A stretch of 64,000 nt of DNA, taken from Clonostachys chloroleuca (lineage: Eukaryota > Ascomycota > Sordariomycetes > Hypocreales > Bionectriaceae). Of this stretch, positions 1-11,887 are shown piece after piece. Below the pieces are notes generated by a model. The model had not been told where the DNA came from, did no database searches, and was given only the letters and a program-made list of their open reading frames with translations. The DNA lies in NCBI GenBank assembly GCA_037952775.1, contig JBANAY010000004.1:11470001-11534000 (forward strand), read 5' to 3'. Within the stretch, counting starts at the first letter, position 1. Each line of letters starts with the position of its first letter. The position numbers and the translations under genes were made by a program.

Positions 1-1161
1 GAACCCAGAGGGAGGGGCAGAGGGTTTCTCAAGGGTCAAGTAAGTCCAAAAGGAAATACGCAAAGTTTTCGATAGAGTTTCCAACTAAATCGTTTTCCAA
101 GATCCCACATCTTCCGAAACCATGACATCACGGTACGATGCCAGAAGTGCTGGGCCTCGTTTCCCACCAAGTCGGAGACCCTCGATGACCATGTCCGCAA
201 GAACGGGTGCATGCGCAAGGCATCGCCGACCAAGTACTGGATGACTGAGGACCAGCGGCGGCAGGTACGCGGCCAGCGCTTCGTCAGCGGCGGAGAGGAG
301 AACTGGTATCACCTGTTCCGGATTCTCCTCCCCGAGGCGCAGTTGCAGGATGAGCTTGGAAGCTACCTGTTCACCCCTTGTACGTGCCATCGAGAGGCGC
401 CTGCACATTCCCTCCGTCACTAACGGTATCTGTAGACTATGTGCCTCTCTCAGGGAGCAGGACACCGTCGAACTTGTCTGGCCCTGCGTCTCAGGTAGCC
501 GGTATCCCACTTCCAATGTCGGGGATGCAGACGCCCAGTGGCCATGGGTTCAACAATGCTTCTCTGTAGGTGATACCTGCTCTTATTTTTCTTCACGTCT
601 CTAACTTTTTCGACGACATAGTTCACATCTACCCAACGTGCTCCCAATGGGAGACCTGCCCACAGTCCTAGACGACACATGGTCCCAGATCCCTGCATAC
701 ATGTACGACGCCGACGTCGCCGTCATCGACGACCCTCACATCCCACCACCCAGCCAGCCCAACGAGGACGTCAGCACCTCCTCAATAGACCTCTACCCAA
801 CCCCCGCACCCGACGACACTCGGACGAGTCCGGCGAGTCCGGCTCGGGCCACGTCTTCGGCCACCACAGCAGGACCAGCAGCGGCAACGAGAGCAGGCGG
901 TCGGCCGTGCAGACGCCGCCGCAGGATGCGTCCTCTGCATTTCTCCGGCTGGACAATGAGCGGCTGCGGCGGAGCGTGACTCAGGTGCGCGGAGAGAGGG
1001 ATGACATGCGGCGGCGGATGGAGGCGGCGAATGGCCGGATCGACTGTCTGGATCAGCTGCTCGAGGAAGCGCTGTACGAGGAGGGGAAGTCGTCCAAGCT
1101 GTGCTCGAAGCTGTTTGAGCTGAGTAAGATGCTTGTGGACCTGAGGAAGGAGTTGGGTTAG
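1..1161 (+). CDS. C2H2-type zinc-finger protein, 3' part (5' end outside window)
   Basis: The gene enters from the left edge. I place exons at <1-39, 102-379, 436-565 and 622-1161; the introns (40-101, 380-435, 566-621) have GTAAGT, GTACGT and GTAGGT donors. The reading frame crosses an RVKSHIFRNH segment, then a zinc finger CQKCWASF followed by HVRKNGC, then EENWYHLFRILLP. This arrangement is typical of a large fungal family of C2H2-like proteins, probably nuclear and of unknown role. A Ser/Pro-rich linker follows, and the last 70 or so residues are charged and heptad-like, suggesting a coiled coil. The frame changes once in the last exon: the acidic DDPHIPPPSQ frame gives way to the SDESGESGSG frame. 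One extra C in the C5 run at 801-805 would join them. The family call is good; the function is unknown. Confidence 0.72.
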
Positions 1162-1761
1162 ATCTTGCATGATTAATATGGTCGAGTAGCCTTCATGAGC
1201 TGGACTCTGTGATTGCTGCTAGGTTCTTAGGTAAATTAATGATAATGTCCCATCTTTGACTCTGGTAGTCGAACTAAAATTCTCTAACTTGTGGCGCCTG
1301 ATAAGCATATGGTTGATCTATGCCATCCAAAGGCGCTGCCTCGTACCACCTAAGGTTTTTTCCTGCCGACCGAGTATCACTTGGGAGGGGAAGCTCACCA
1401 TGATCTTGACTCCACTGAGGCCCTGGGGCAAGATACTTGGAAGTCATTGAGTGCATCTCATGTTTTTATGCAATGTAGGTAGCGGCATGAGTTTATTTAA
1501 GTCATAGAGATCATCGCTAGTTAACCTAGTCCTCCACACTTTTCGTTCTTTATGCTGACTGGAGGAAGTAAAAAAAAAAAAATCGTACTGCTTGCGCCTG
1601 CAACTGCCTGAACCAGCAATCCCTTCACGGGCTGGTGCGTGAAATAGTTTATCAGAAACCTCAAAAAATGGTAGCTGGGCGAGTGCAGTGGTCGGCTGCT
1701 TGTCGACAAGCGACACCGCCATCATTCCAGCCTTTGCCCAACCAGACCCAAAAGACATCCC
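1162..1761. other. Convergent 3' intergenic region
   Basis: This is the gap between the 3' ends of the zinc-finger gene and NSA2. No coding signal was seen. It contains a 13-base A run at 1570-1582. Confidence 0.6.
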
Positions 1762-2718
1762 TTATACCAGTAGCACACTACAGAGATGTTAGCATAAATA
1801 AACATTTCTTGTAGAAACTAGGGAGGACTCACGCATTGACAGTTCCGTCATTCTCGGGATTATCTAGAATAGCGGTCAGCACGACAACGTCAACGAGTAT
1901 CGGGAAGAAAGTGACAACATACTAGTAATCTGGGCGTAGCGACCAAACACAACCTTTCCAGAAGTAGTCGTCATGCCCAATTCGCTTGTGTTGACCTCGA
2001 TGATACATCCCTTCGACAGGACACCAAGTCGAGTGTACAGAGGGTCGGAGGGGTGCTTCTTAACAGAAATGATCGGGGCCTTGATCGTGATTCCCAGTTC
2101 TGGGTGGCTGACATGCGCCGTCTTGTATCTCAGTCCAGAGGGTCTGATGAATCGCTCCTGCTTGGGGTTTTGTCGAGTGAACCCCTCTCCCACGAACGTA
2201 GGCTTCGTAATCATTCTCTTCCAGCTCTTCCTCTGTGTTTTACCGGTCTTGACAACGCGGAACATTTCCTCCTCGGAGATACCACGCACTTTGGGAAGAG
2301 GCACGGCGAATCGAGCGGCCTTCTCGGCTCGTCGTTGCTTGATAGCGCTTGAGAGACCCTTGGCCGTCTGAGCGTTGCCGTCACGATCGAGCAGGTAGGC
2401 GGGGACTGCATCCTTGGGCGCCTCGGATTCTCCTTGCAGCTTGATGTCGCGCTCCTCGAAAGCCTTGATCTTCTTCTTCATCTGGATCTTCTCGACTCGG
2501 CGCTTCTCCTGTCTCAACTTGGCCGCGAGACCTCGCAGGTTCTGTGCATCTTTGGATTCCTTGTGGCCCTGGCGAGCCTGGCGCTTGCGCATTCGCTCCT
2601 CCTGGTCGAGCCTGCTCAATGCATTAGTCCTGCACGTCCGAGCAAAATCACAGCGTCGGTGGACCTACCTTCGGCCGTGGAGGCGGCGCCATCTTTCCAT
2701 GTACTCATTCTGAGGCAT
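1762..2718 (-). CDS. NSA2: Ribosome biogenesis protein Nsa2
   Basis: Nsa2 is a nucleolar factor of the pre-60S particle, needed for 27S rRNA processing. There are four exons on the minus strand: 2718-2669, 2611-1923, 1863-1833 and 1777-1762, giving 261 residues, the usual family length. The first exon encodes [17 protein letters not shown], the hallmark N-terminus, which fixes the start. It continues into [10 protein letters not shown], a basic helical region containing NLRGLAAKL and [13 protein letters not shown]. The C-terminal half, an S8e-like fold, includes [20 protein letters not shown] and [13 protein letters not shown]. The last exons restore the conserved tail [14 protein letters not shown]. 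Introns 1 to 3 are 57, 59 and 55 bp, with GTAGGT, GTATGT and GTGAGT donors. Identification is very secure. Confidence 0.96.
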
Positions 2719-4343
2719 CTTGTCGTTTGGGCTCTGTGGCTGGTGATCTGGTTGAAGCGGAAGAAATAACCCAGAATGCGTAGTTTGTATGGATTCTGAT
2801 AAGCGATAAGTTGAAATTTTTGCCGATGCGTATCAACAATTTTCCGACTCCGGGCCTGCTCATCCACATCCCAGGCTCACTCAACCCCCACTTTGACGTG
2901 GCTCACCTACCCTTCATTCAATCCCATAAGTGAGGGAGAAAAGGTAATACTATTAGAATAATATCAAGAAAATGCAGCCATTGATTTGCGCAGAGCGACA
3001 GCCAACAGCTTCCGTTCCCGGTGTCCGACTTCTCAAGGGTATTAATTGGGAAGCTGGTATTTGAATGCTTGCGTGCTGAGATTATCATCCCTATATAATA
3101 TCCCTGCCTAAAACTTCATCCACTAAATGAATCCTTCATTTTGTCGGTTATTTGGTCATAGCTCAACACATACATGGAGCTTACAACATGACTCGGCGGA
3201 TATCCCACGTAAAGAATTAAAAAGAACAAGTATTTCCCTTTCGATTGACCCTTCGCCGAGCAAGCGCCCATACCTCTGTCCAAGGCAAGCGACCGTCTCA
3301 CCAGGCCCACCTTTACGATCGAGAGGATGCACCCCAAGTGGGTGACATTGAAATTGAAAATGAACACCGAAGCATCAACCCTTTCAATAATCAAGTTGAC
3401 ATTGAATTCAGAGAGATAAAATAGAATTAAAATACCTGGATAATTTCTGATATCTGATTGTCATTTCTTGTAGTTCATTTAAATTCTTTTTATAAGCTTT
3501 GGTCGCTATTTTGGAGATTGGAAAGTAGGCTTCTGCTGAGTGGTGATTTGAGATAGTGTTTTGGTGTGCCATTTTCCAATATCACCTAGACGCTGGCGTT
3601 GATGCTGGAGTCGCTCCCCACTCATCTGTACCTTTCATTCTGACTAGTTTTTGTGTCTCATACATTACTGAGGACCTTAAGTAAATTAAGCCAACGAGAT
3701 GTTGAGGGCAGTGAATAAAAAAACATGCGATGAGGTCGCATTGGCTTAAGTGAAGACATTGTATGTTGGCTGCATGCTAACACATTAGCAAAATAGTTTC
3801 GATTTATTATTCCCTCTCTGGACTATATCGTATTGTGACAGAGGTGCTGGTATTGTAGAGCTGTGGTAAATATTCCCTGCAGATGACTTGTCGTGTAATT
3901 TGAAAGTGAGCTTCTATTCGGCGTGCCCCAGTGACCCCCGTTACCAAGGCTATATAAGCAACCAACGCGCAGAAGCTCACGCATAGCCTTGATCGTCACC
4001 GCTCAATACACGGACCAGTATCATCATCATACACGCGCGCGCTTCCTGCTGCACTCGCCTAGGCCATTCATCGAAGAGACAAGTAATATACCGGAACATA
4101 ATACCCAGCGTGCGCTCATTCATTCGCAATGCAGCTCGTACCAGACTCTCTGCGTCTCTACCCACAATCAGACTCGCAATCACACACCAGTTCTACCATG
4201 GACCGCCGCAACTACCTTGGTCGTCACGGACGTCGCGCTGACCCTCCTCCAAGGGCTCCAACTCCTGACCTTTCCCCGAGGGTTTCAAGTCTTGATCCCT
4301 CCCCAAGGGCTCAAGACCGTCATCATTTCATCATTTGGCGGAC
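2719..4343. other. Divergent intergenic region, NSA2 / orphan gene
   Basis: No convincing gene was found. The stretch from about 3400 to 3900 is AT-rich with short low-complexity tracts. A TATA box at 3951-3958 probably belongs to the orphan gene to its right. ATG codons at 4129 and 4198 open an 81-codon proline-rich frame (ending at 4374) that overlaps the orphan start in another frame. It may be an upstream ORF or an unresolved first exon. Confidence 0.5.
3951..3958 (+). promoter_or_regulatory. TATA box (TATATAAG)
   Basis: A consensus TATATAAG lies about 390 bp before the ATG at 4344 and 170 bp before the first downstream ATG at 4129. It suggests regulated transcription of the orphan gene on the right. 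The call rests on the motif alone. Confidence 0.45.
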
Positions 4344-5379
4344 ATGCCTTCAGTTTTTACAGCCTTCAAGATAAATTATCTCGGCCCCTCCTACAACCTG
4401 CCCCAACCTTACGTTGACAAAGAGACACTGCAGACAATCGGGGTCACCATCGCGGGACTGAGCCTAACCTCCGGTAAAGTTGGCGATGGAAGAGCCGCTG
4501 TGCTTGAGCCTGTTCCTTACGATCAAATGGAGAGGTGGATCTCCCAGACGGGCACCAAGACTGTAGACAATGATCTAGCCAACTTTGTCAGCGATCTTGA
4601 CTTTGGCCCCAACCCCAATCACAAAGAAGCGGGTGCTCTTTTCCGTACTCTTCGATTCTATCTTGGCGATGACCTCTTGGGGAAGCTCTATCCCAATATT
4701 TTGGATGATTACACCCACTGGGCAATGTTCCCGTATGTAACCTTGTCCTTCAACATGCTCACCACAACAATAGGCCACCTGCTAAAAGCACGCATTCACA
4801 GAAATGGGAATACCTTTCTTCTGGACGTCGAGCACAGTGACTGGTATGTGCATTCAATCCTGAGATTTTGCCAGGCGAAGAAGAACCCCCCAACTCTCGA
4901 CCCTCGTTTCCCTCACAGCGCATCATTCGTTTCGGAATCCCCTCAAAGACGGCATCTTATCAAAGAGCGAGCTTGTCGCAATCATGGGTTTGGCATACGT
5001 CTTTGCCAATGGCGCTTTCCTAAGGGACGACTTAGGCTTCGTCATTCCAGTAAGCTCTATTGTTTCCTCTCTTACATGCATGCATGAACAACCGCTAATC
5101 AAGATCCTCCATTAGGTCACAATAATTTCGGCATCTTGGAGGAGTTGCCGTGGAGTACAAGGGATAGTTGACTTAAATACCAAGCCTAAGCCATTAATTG
5201 ACATTCGAATGTCTCGCATTGTCGACTTCGAAAACAGTGTCAAAACACGGAGGCGTGGCCCGATTTGGTCAAGTTATTGTCTATTCTTGTTGCTAAGCCA
5301 CTACCTCTCTATTGAGACTCCCTGTTGCCTCATGGCATCTTTAAACAACTCAGATGCTATTATATCATTTTCTAAGTAA
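4344..5379 (+). CDS. Hypothetical protein, 295 residues, three exons
   Basis: I do not recognise this protein. A consistent model joins exons 4344-4836, 4919-5049 and 5116-5379. The first intron (GTGACT) ends in a good polypyrimidine tract and TCACAG. The second (GTAAGC) has a CTAAT branch point and ends in TTAG. Only with these introns does the frame stay open to TAA at 5379, which supports the model. The protein looks globular and soluble at first (LGPSYNLPQPYVDKETL, NFVSDLDFGPNPNHKEAG). Exon 2 encodes KDGILSKSELVAIMGLAYVFANGAF, here split as KDGILSKSEL and VAIMGLAYVF. The last 50 residues include a hydrophobic stretch after a KTRRR motif. No signal peptide or known motif was seen. The start could lie further upstream (4129, another frame). 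Confidence 0.5.
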
Positions 5380-5966
5380 TAGACTAGGAATAGTGATAGT
5401 GAATAATACTGATGAGAGTCCGAGTACAAAGTAAAAACAGCAATGGAGGATGCCGGACCCGACATCTCAGCATAATGAATGTGATAGTAAACAACAATAA
5501 TTTGAAAATAATAACAAAATAAATATGGAATAAATAAATAGTTTAAGTAATAACAACAATAAATATTCTGAAGGCTTCTCCTATTTACCTCCTTTATACT
5601 GTGTTACTATTGAAAAAATTATTCTATATAAGCAGGCATGTGTTCAACTGCAGCATCTTCGTGGTGGTTTAATGTATAAAAAGGCAACGAGGGCCACAAC
5701 TATTATTTCACAACAAGTTGCCCATTCCATTACACAATACAATGACATATATTCCGTCTGACGGTCAATCCAATAAACTAGCACCATGATGAAATCAGAT
5801 CGGTTTAGTCAAACGATCAGTGGGATCTATATAGATAAACGGGTGTTTTCTCGTTTTGTAGTAAGTTAAGCGGAAATGGTAGGTGAGAGTCAACAAAGTC
5901 ACATTTTGTTTGACAACAACACTATTTCTTCAAGAATTCAAGGTGCTAGTAGCTTTCTTATAGATG
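5380..5966. other. AT-rich intergenic stretch
   Basis: No gene was seen. The region is strongly AT-rich, especially 5470-5570, which is made of AATAA/AACAA-type words. It may be a decayed repeat. It separates the convergent 3' ends of the orphan gene and the HET gene. Confidence 0.6.
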
Positions 5967-7938
5967 TTACCAAATTCGTACAACTCGAGAATCGATGCCT
6001 GGTTCCAGCCCTTCTGCACTCAGATACGCAACTCCCACTCTCTCATAAGCTTCAATTTCACGGTTTTCTTGAACGAGCAAAACATAATGCGCCTGCTTTC
6101 CATGATGTTGTTGATGGTTTTTCCCGACAACAACACAGTGAAGTGGCTTCTCCAGTTCCCGTTCTGGGTCGTCCAGAATCAGCCAGCCCTGGTGGTTCTC
6201 AGTCAAGGTGCGCAAGGGCACTTTGATCTCCCTTGATCTAGCTTCGCTACCAGACACATTTGAAGTAGTGGGTTTGTCGACTTGGAAAGGCGACATGATC
6301 CTATCGTTCTTGTCGAATTTTCCCAGCGGCACGTTCATATATCGTATCTCTCCGCTGAAGGCGGTCCACGACCAGGATGGGACTTTATCGTCGGATTTCA
6401 GTTCGATCCTTTCCAGTCTGGGTGTCGATAGTTCCCGATGCCATAGTAATCCCCGGTGAAAGTGTGACTCAAACACGCCATAGCCGCCAGCTGAGTCCAT
6501 AGCCTTCATCAATCTGGTCTCAAGACCCGAGATCGCCCTCGGTCTGTCGCTGGGATAGGTAAGTCCCAAGGTGGAGAACTTTTCATAGAGATCTTGGTAG
6601 TGTTGTAATTTCCTCCCTTCTTTGTAAGCCTCCGCAGAGTATGGGAAATTGGAGTCGCCAAGAAAAGATACTTTACGGCTAAAAGGAGCGTTGCGGTTAG
6701 ACACGACAACATTCAGTTTGTATGGTGACTTACTTCTTCATCTTCGTGAATGTTTCGCATCTTATTCCTTGCCCACACTCCCAGTATACCTGGGCGTCAG
6801 TGAAATAGATAGTTCGGCGCGAGAGAGCGCGTTCTTGCAGGACCCAGGCCCGTTTATTAAGTTCTCCTTGTTCGACATGGGCATCGAAATTATCGATCAC
6901 CTCACAAATATGAAACAGAGAACCGTCATCCGCCGCCATCGTTACAAATTGCCGCGAGGCCCGGGGCTTGAGGAAGCCGTCGAACCTATGCTCAGCGCAA
7001 CTAGCAGCAATAGTAATATAAGCAGAGTGGAAGATCTGCTCCATCAGTCTTGACTCTTTCTCCCAGTCTGCGCTGGATTCAGCATCCCTGTCCTGTCCCG
7101 TTCTCTGCAGGATGCACAGGGAGTCTATCCATAGGTATTTTAAGTTCAGCTTTCTTGTCACCGAAATAGCGTCTTGGAACGTCTTCGGGAGTTCTGACTG
7201 ATCTAGCCCTTCGGGAGATGCGATCATGCTGAGGTTATCAAACGTAGTAACAGCAGCGGTCACGTATCTTGGTTGCTTCTGCTCGGGATGTCCCCATCGA
7301 TGAGAAAGGGCGGCATACTTCACTGGATTCATCTGGTCTCCCAAGTCACATAGCAGCCGGACGCGACTGGACCTTATATCTCCAACATACAATAGCCTGC
7401 TCGGGATAAAGCTGCCGGCGTCAGGAATATGCTGAGCCTTCTCGCAACTTTCAATCCAGGAGGAAACTATTTTCATTTGGGTCTCGCTCCCTGGATCAGG
7501 CAATGAAGGAAACCCAAGCTGCAACTCGTTGGAGCGAAAAATCTCAGATTCTATAGTGCGTGATCGTTAATTGACCATTTCATCATAGGGTTGGCATCCT
7601 TCCTCCCAAACAGCTCGGTTAAAACCAAACGACAAGTACTTACCAGATGTTGTGCATAGAGAGAGAATCGGACTCCAGTGGCTATGGCCGAAGGTCAACG
7701 AGGAACGGTTTCTAATGAATTTAATCACTTCATCGCGCCTCGCGGCTCTATCAAGCATCGCCCGACACAATAGGCCACACAGGCCACAATATCCAGACCG
7801 ATCTTCAAGGCTTGACATGGTGTCATAGAACTCAAAGTCTTTAGTCCATATTTTCATCGTTCGGCAACGATCGCAAAGCTTCGAAACCGCATATCGTATA
7901 TGCCTTTCTGCGCTCCGGGGGACAATCTGTTGAGCCAT
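5967..7938 (-). CDS. HET-domain (heterokaryon incompatibility) protein
   Basis: The HET domain is a fungal cell-death effector module, related to TIR, found in incompatibility genes. There are three exons on the minus strand: 7938-7644, 7550-6734 and 6678-5967, giving 607 residues. Both introns start GTAAGT (94 and 55 bp). The N-terminus carries Cys pairs (LCDRC and CGLCGLLC) often seen before HET domains. The HET core shows KYAALSHRWG near residue 177, LWIDSLCILQ near 239 and RAWVLQERALSRR near 333, in the usual order and spacing. The C-terminal third includes VPSWSWTAFSG, the W-S-W region common after HET. No NACHT or WD repeats are present, so it is a stand-alone HET protein. It lies tail-to-head with the kinase-like gene upstream. 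Its actual allorecognition role is not shown. Confidence 0.9.
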
Positions 7939-8561
7939 ATTATCGTCGAGTTCAAATTCCCAATTATTATCAAGCTATGCGTTCGAATTCTGGTCAGTGG
8001 CTTCTTGCTTATTATCTCAGGAATTTTAGCGTTCACTAACAGGCTAACTTTGTATCAGAATACTCTTCTTAGTGGTTCTACCGGTTGCTCATCTTATCGT
8101 CCAAAATAAGGGAGCAACATTTAGGTTAAAAAACTTACAGTCTAGTGTCAAAATAGTCAGACAGGAAGTTCTCAAGCCCAAACATCGAAAACACTTACAA
8201 ACTGTGGTAACAAAGATTAAGTAACGGAACTATTAGCAACAATTTCATAGAGAATCATGCTGGTATTACCATCTATGGCAAAGCAACCCTATCTGTCAGC
8301 TCAAGCCTCCACAACTCCAATTGATTTCTCACGCACATACTGCCTCATGTTAGTATACCATATACGCAGAGACCAACCATCCAATGAAGGGAATAGTCTT
8401 GAAAAATGGACCAGACATACTTTCTTCCCATAATAGCAAGTTAATTAGAATGCGGCACTAATTAATGTAGAAAGGCTTAGACACATACTTCGCTTATCTA
8501 TGAAGTCCAGTCAGCAAGCCAGCAAAATCGCTCTCTGTCAGTTCCGGTAGGCAGAGGTAGA
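7939..8561. other. Intergenic region between HET gene and kinase-like gene 1
   Basis: This is the HET gene promoter plus the 3' flank of the kinase-like gene. It is AT-rich and no ORF is supported. A GTAGGT-like donor close to the kinase stop codon leaves open one more 3' exon for that gene. Confidence 0.5.
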
Positions 8562-10749
8562 TTAACCTACCCTCGGTGTAGCGTCGTGATTGGAAACCGA
8601 AGGCCTTCGGGGCCGGGGCTCGAGATTGGAAACAATTTTTGGCCCTTGCTTCGCCGCTTCTGCCATCCCATCCCAGTTGATCCACGGCAGTGACTTTTGT
8701 TCCTTTGCTGCATCGTAAATCTTTTCCAGCTCCCTTAATGTGGTTTCAGCATCTGCTCGTATGGGCTTATTATCTGACAAGGGGGACCAAGTCGCTCGAG
8801 TCACTAGCATCTGCGGTATATTGTTACTAGAACTTCTCGCTCCTTGAGTCTCCGCTTCAGCATCAGGAGATTGGCCCTGTGTGTTAGAATAAGCAACTAC
8901 TAGCAACCGATGCTCGATAAGGTCAATGAGGCGCCCAAGAGCAGTGGGCCCTGAAGATGAGCATCTGGGATCATCTTTGATGGCTTGGATCCATTTTGTG
9001 ACGATAGGTTTGACTCGAGGCTCAGGGTGAGTATCGAAGCAGTAGTCGCCGCTGGTGTCATCGTGGAATTTTTTGAGGCTCTCTTTTCCATACAAGATCC
9101 AGATGAGAAACTCCAGATATAAGACTCCAAGGGACCATATGTCATACAGCCTGGATCTCGCGTGGTTCTTGTCTATCTCAACTTCAGGAGATGCATATCT
9201 TCGTGTGCCCCCTTGCGTTGTTGTAGGATCGAGTCGGGCTTGTGTTTCTCTTTCGTGAACCTTAGCCAGGCCCGCGTCAGTGATAACAAGAGTAATATCT
9301 GTCGGAATTTCACCCCTAGCAGGCAATCTATTACCGAAACAGAGAATGTTTTCGGGCTTAAGGTCCCCATGACGACAAGATTCTCCGGGTTTATCTTTGG
9401 AATAGTGAAGGATTTTGATAGCCTCGGCGAGACCTTTCAATTGTCGCAGAAACCATTCGATGTACAGCTCCCAGTCTTTGGAGCCGAAGTTGAGTGATTC
9501 TTCGGCCAAAATATCGCATTCTTTCCAAAAGTCACGCAGGCTCCCCCCGGGGCCCAGGGAAACATGAAGAAGTAATCACTGCCTTGACTGTAGCAGGCGA
9601 TGACTCTGATCAAATGTCGATGCCTGTTTTCTTTGAACCGATATAACACATTCGATTCATTCAGGGCAACCTCTTTGGATTTGCCCGCCGTTTTGCTCCA
9701 TGCGAATTTCAGCCTTTTTACGGCAACATGAGGATTCCCGCGGGCATCCGTAGCACACACCTGCGAGATCGGTCAACAGAGAGAAATGTGGAAAAAGTGT
9801 CACTATCTCTTACAATTTGATCGTCTTGGAGTTCGATATGTCTGCGATGAATGACATAATGCCTAACGACACTGAAGTTGCTCTCTACACCAGTGTCTAT
9901 TTCCTCGAGGAATGGAAGAATTTGCGAAGGGCTGAAAATGTAGACAGGCTCGTCGTCTTCGGTAAAAACTGGAACAAAGAAATGCCATTGACATAAACGG
10001 CAAAGGTAATCTATATCATCTTTCTCGACTGGGAATGGAACATAGTTCTCTGGGTATTTTATTGACCGGACTGCCCATTTGCAGTCTGGTCCGACGTAGC
10101 CAGGGCCTAGATCTTTTACCGATTTCCTCTCGATCGGGAATTGGTCGTCTGCAAAGCCTTTGTCGTAAAACAGTTTCAGCCAATCCAGTTTATTATATCG
10201 AATAAGCACAGCAAAGAGCCGCTTAGCTTTTCCCAAAACGAATCTTGTCATGCCATCATGTGCTGAACAAGTCATTTTTGGTTGCTTCTCGAGCACCGCT
10301 CTGAGCACCGCTCTTACATTGGCTTCGTCACTAAGCAGTTTTTCGATATGGTCGAGAGGAACCCATTCGTACGTCTCTTGATCAGTGTCATTTTCAATTT
10401 CTAGCGTCCCTTCTTTAATCTTATTCACCAAATCTTCGTTTGCCATGCTGTTTCCAGATGAGTTTAGCCAATGAAGAGTAACTTTGGGGAAAGAGGTTCG
10501 GCGCTTGGGTTTCTGGTCACTAGCCGAACCTGGGAATGAGAATGCTCGACGCTTCTTTGTGATGGCAGATGGTTGGTTCTGCCTGGAGTAAGGCTGGGAC
10601 GGCTCTGTCTGAACCCGACGGAGATGAGGTCCAGTTGCGTCTTCTAAGGGGTCTACGGGGGAGGTCGTAGCTTGTTGTAACTTGGATTTCAGTGGGCTTT
10701 TATACGGCAAGAGGCGGAAAATCCACCCAAAAGTCTTATTCTCGCTCAT
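8562..10749 (-). CDS. Fungal Ser/Thr protein kinase-like protein 1 (one frame break)
   Basis: Two exons, 10749-9814 and 9760-8562, are separated by an intron with a GTAAGA donor. The first 310 residues form a fungal module with LCQWHFFVPVF and HRRHIELQDD. The kinase fold then shows HVAVKRLKF (ATP lysine), FMFPWAPGG, RHGDLKPENIL (catalytic loop with HGD instead of HRD), ITDAGLAKV (DAG in place of DFG), RYASPEV and DIWSLGVLYLEF. The glycine-rich loop is degenerate (GVESNFSVV). The frame breaks once, at FPWAPGG: one more G in the G6 run (C6 at 9543-9548 on the plus strand) restores it. The paralogue at 11888 has the uninterrupted equivalent FPWADGGDLENFW. The restored length is about 711 residues. 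A sequencing indel is more likely than a pseudogene. It is divergent to its paralogue. Confidence 0.82.
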
Positions 10750-11887
10750 AAAAGGTAGGATATATCACGGTTTATATGAGTTCTCGCTCGGCCACGGGAA
10801 AGATTGCCTCTTATGAAGGGCTATGAGCCCGGCCCGGACGACCCCCTCCCTAATCTTACTTGAAATCCAAATGCAACAGTCTCTCCAGGTTGCGTTCTAG
10901 ATTTGATATCGATCAGCAGCAGCCGAGCTACCTACTTCTCAGCTCACGCTGGTTCTGCTGCATGATGTCACTATAGTCGGCCAAGCTGATTGTCCCGGCT
11001 TACATTATTGGCCGCGAGAAACTTGGAATTAAGTTGATGGGGGGCATCATCCGAACTGGCCAAGCTTGTTCATCAGATTCAGTACGTTCCCGTTGGTTCG
11101 AAGCATCGTCCGCACGAGGCATCTCATGAGGCGACCAAAATGCAACACCCCTCCTCGAGACGATGTCACACTACAAGATATTATGCAAGCTCTATAGGTG
11201 CATATGATGAAGTGATTGCTCAAAATCTTGAGCCAATCAAATTTCCACACCCTCACCTCGTGATACCGAAGGCGCTTATTGAACCGCTCGCATTGGAGTG
11301 CATTCAGTCGAGTGCTTGTTTTTGCTCGTCTACCGAACTTCCACCTCGCGCCATAGAGCTGATTTAAAGACCTGCGGGGTGCAAAATCATGGCTTTAGCT
11401 GATCAGAATAAACACCACAAAGGCTCATAGTCAGGCATTAATCCCATCACCCCCTCACCCACCCTCACCAGACCAATTTGTCTATGGCGGCGTCCGACTA
11501 GTGGTTGCTGTGTTGCATCGAGCGGCTGACAATACAGCCTTTCTGCGCTATTTTATGCATCAATCGCCTTTCCCACCCACCATCGATTGAAGTGGTCCTA
11601 AACGGGATGCCGGTGAGATGCAAAGAGAGTGGCTGCCTTGCGTGAGCCTCCTCGTAGCGGTTACGTAGGTGCTAAGGTCGTCCCCAGACGCCGCATCAAG
11701 ATCCGCAAACCTGCCACGGACACCCTCCTCGCCCCTCACCAGCTACTTCCGTCCACTTCCGTTCACTAGACATTCGCCTTTCTTAGATCCTATACATTTT
11801 TGTGAATATAGCCCTGAATATAGCCAGCTCATATCGATCAATCAAGCCACCCATTCTCAGGCACTATAGGTACAAATCAGGGTTAAC
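10750..11887. other. Shared divergent promoter of the two kinase-like genes
   Basis: About 1.1 kb lies between the start codons of two paralogous, oppositely transcribed kinase-like genes. No ORF is supported. The region holds pyrimidine-rich tracts near 11660-11780. The arrangement allows co-regulation, but this is inference only. Confidence 0.55.

Noticed and set aside
4844..4874. 31-bp intron (GTATGT...CCAG) in the orphan gene
   Set aside because: Too short for splicing; the 82-bp intron 4837-4918 keeps the frame and has a far better acceptor.
8494..8561. Additional 3' exon of kinase-like gene 1
   Set aside because: A GTAGGT donor is present but no acceptor followed by conserved coding sequence could be found.
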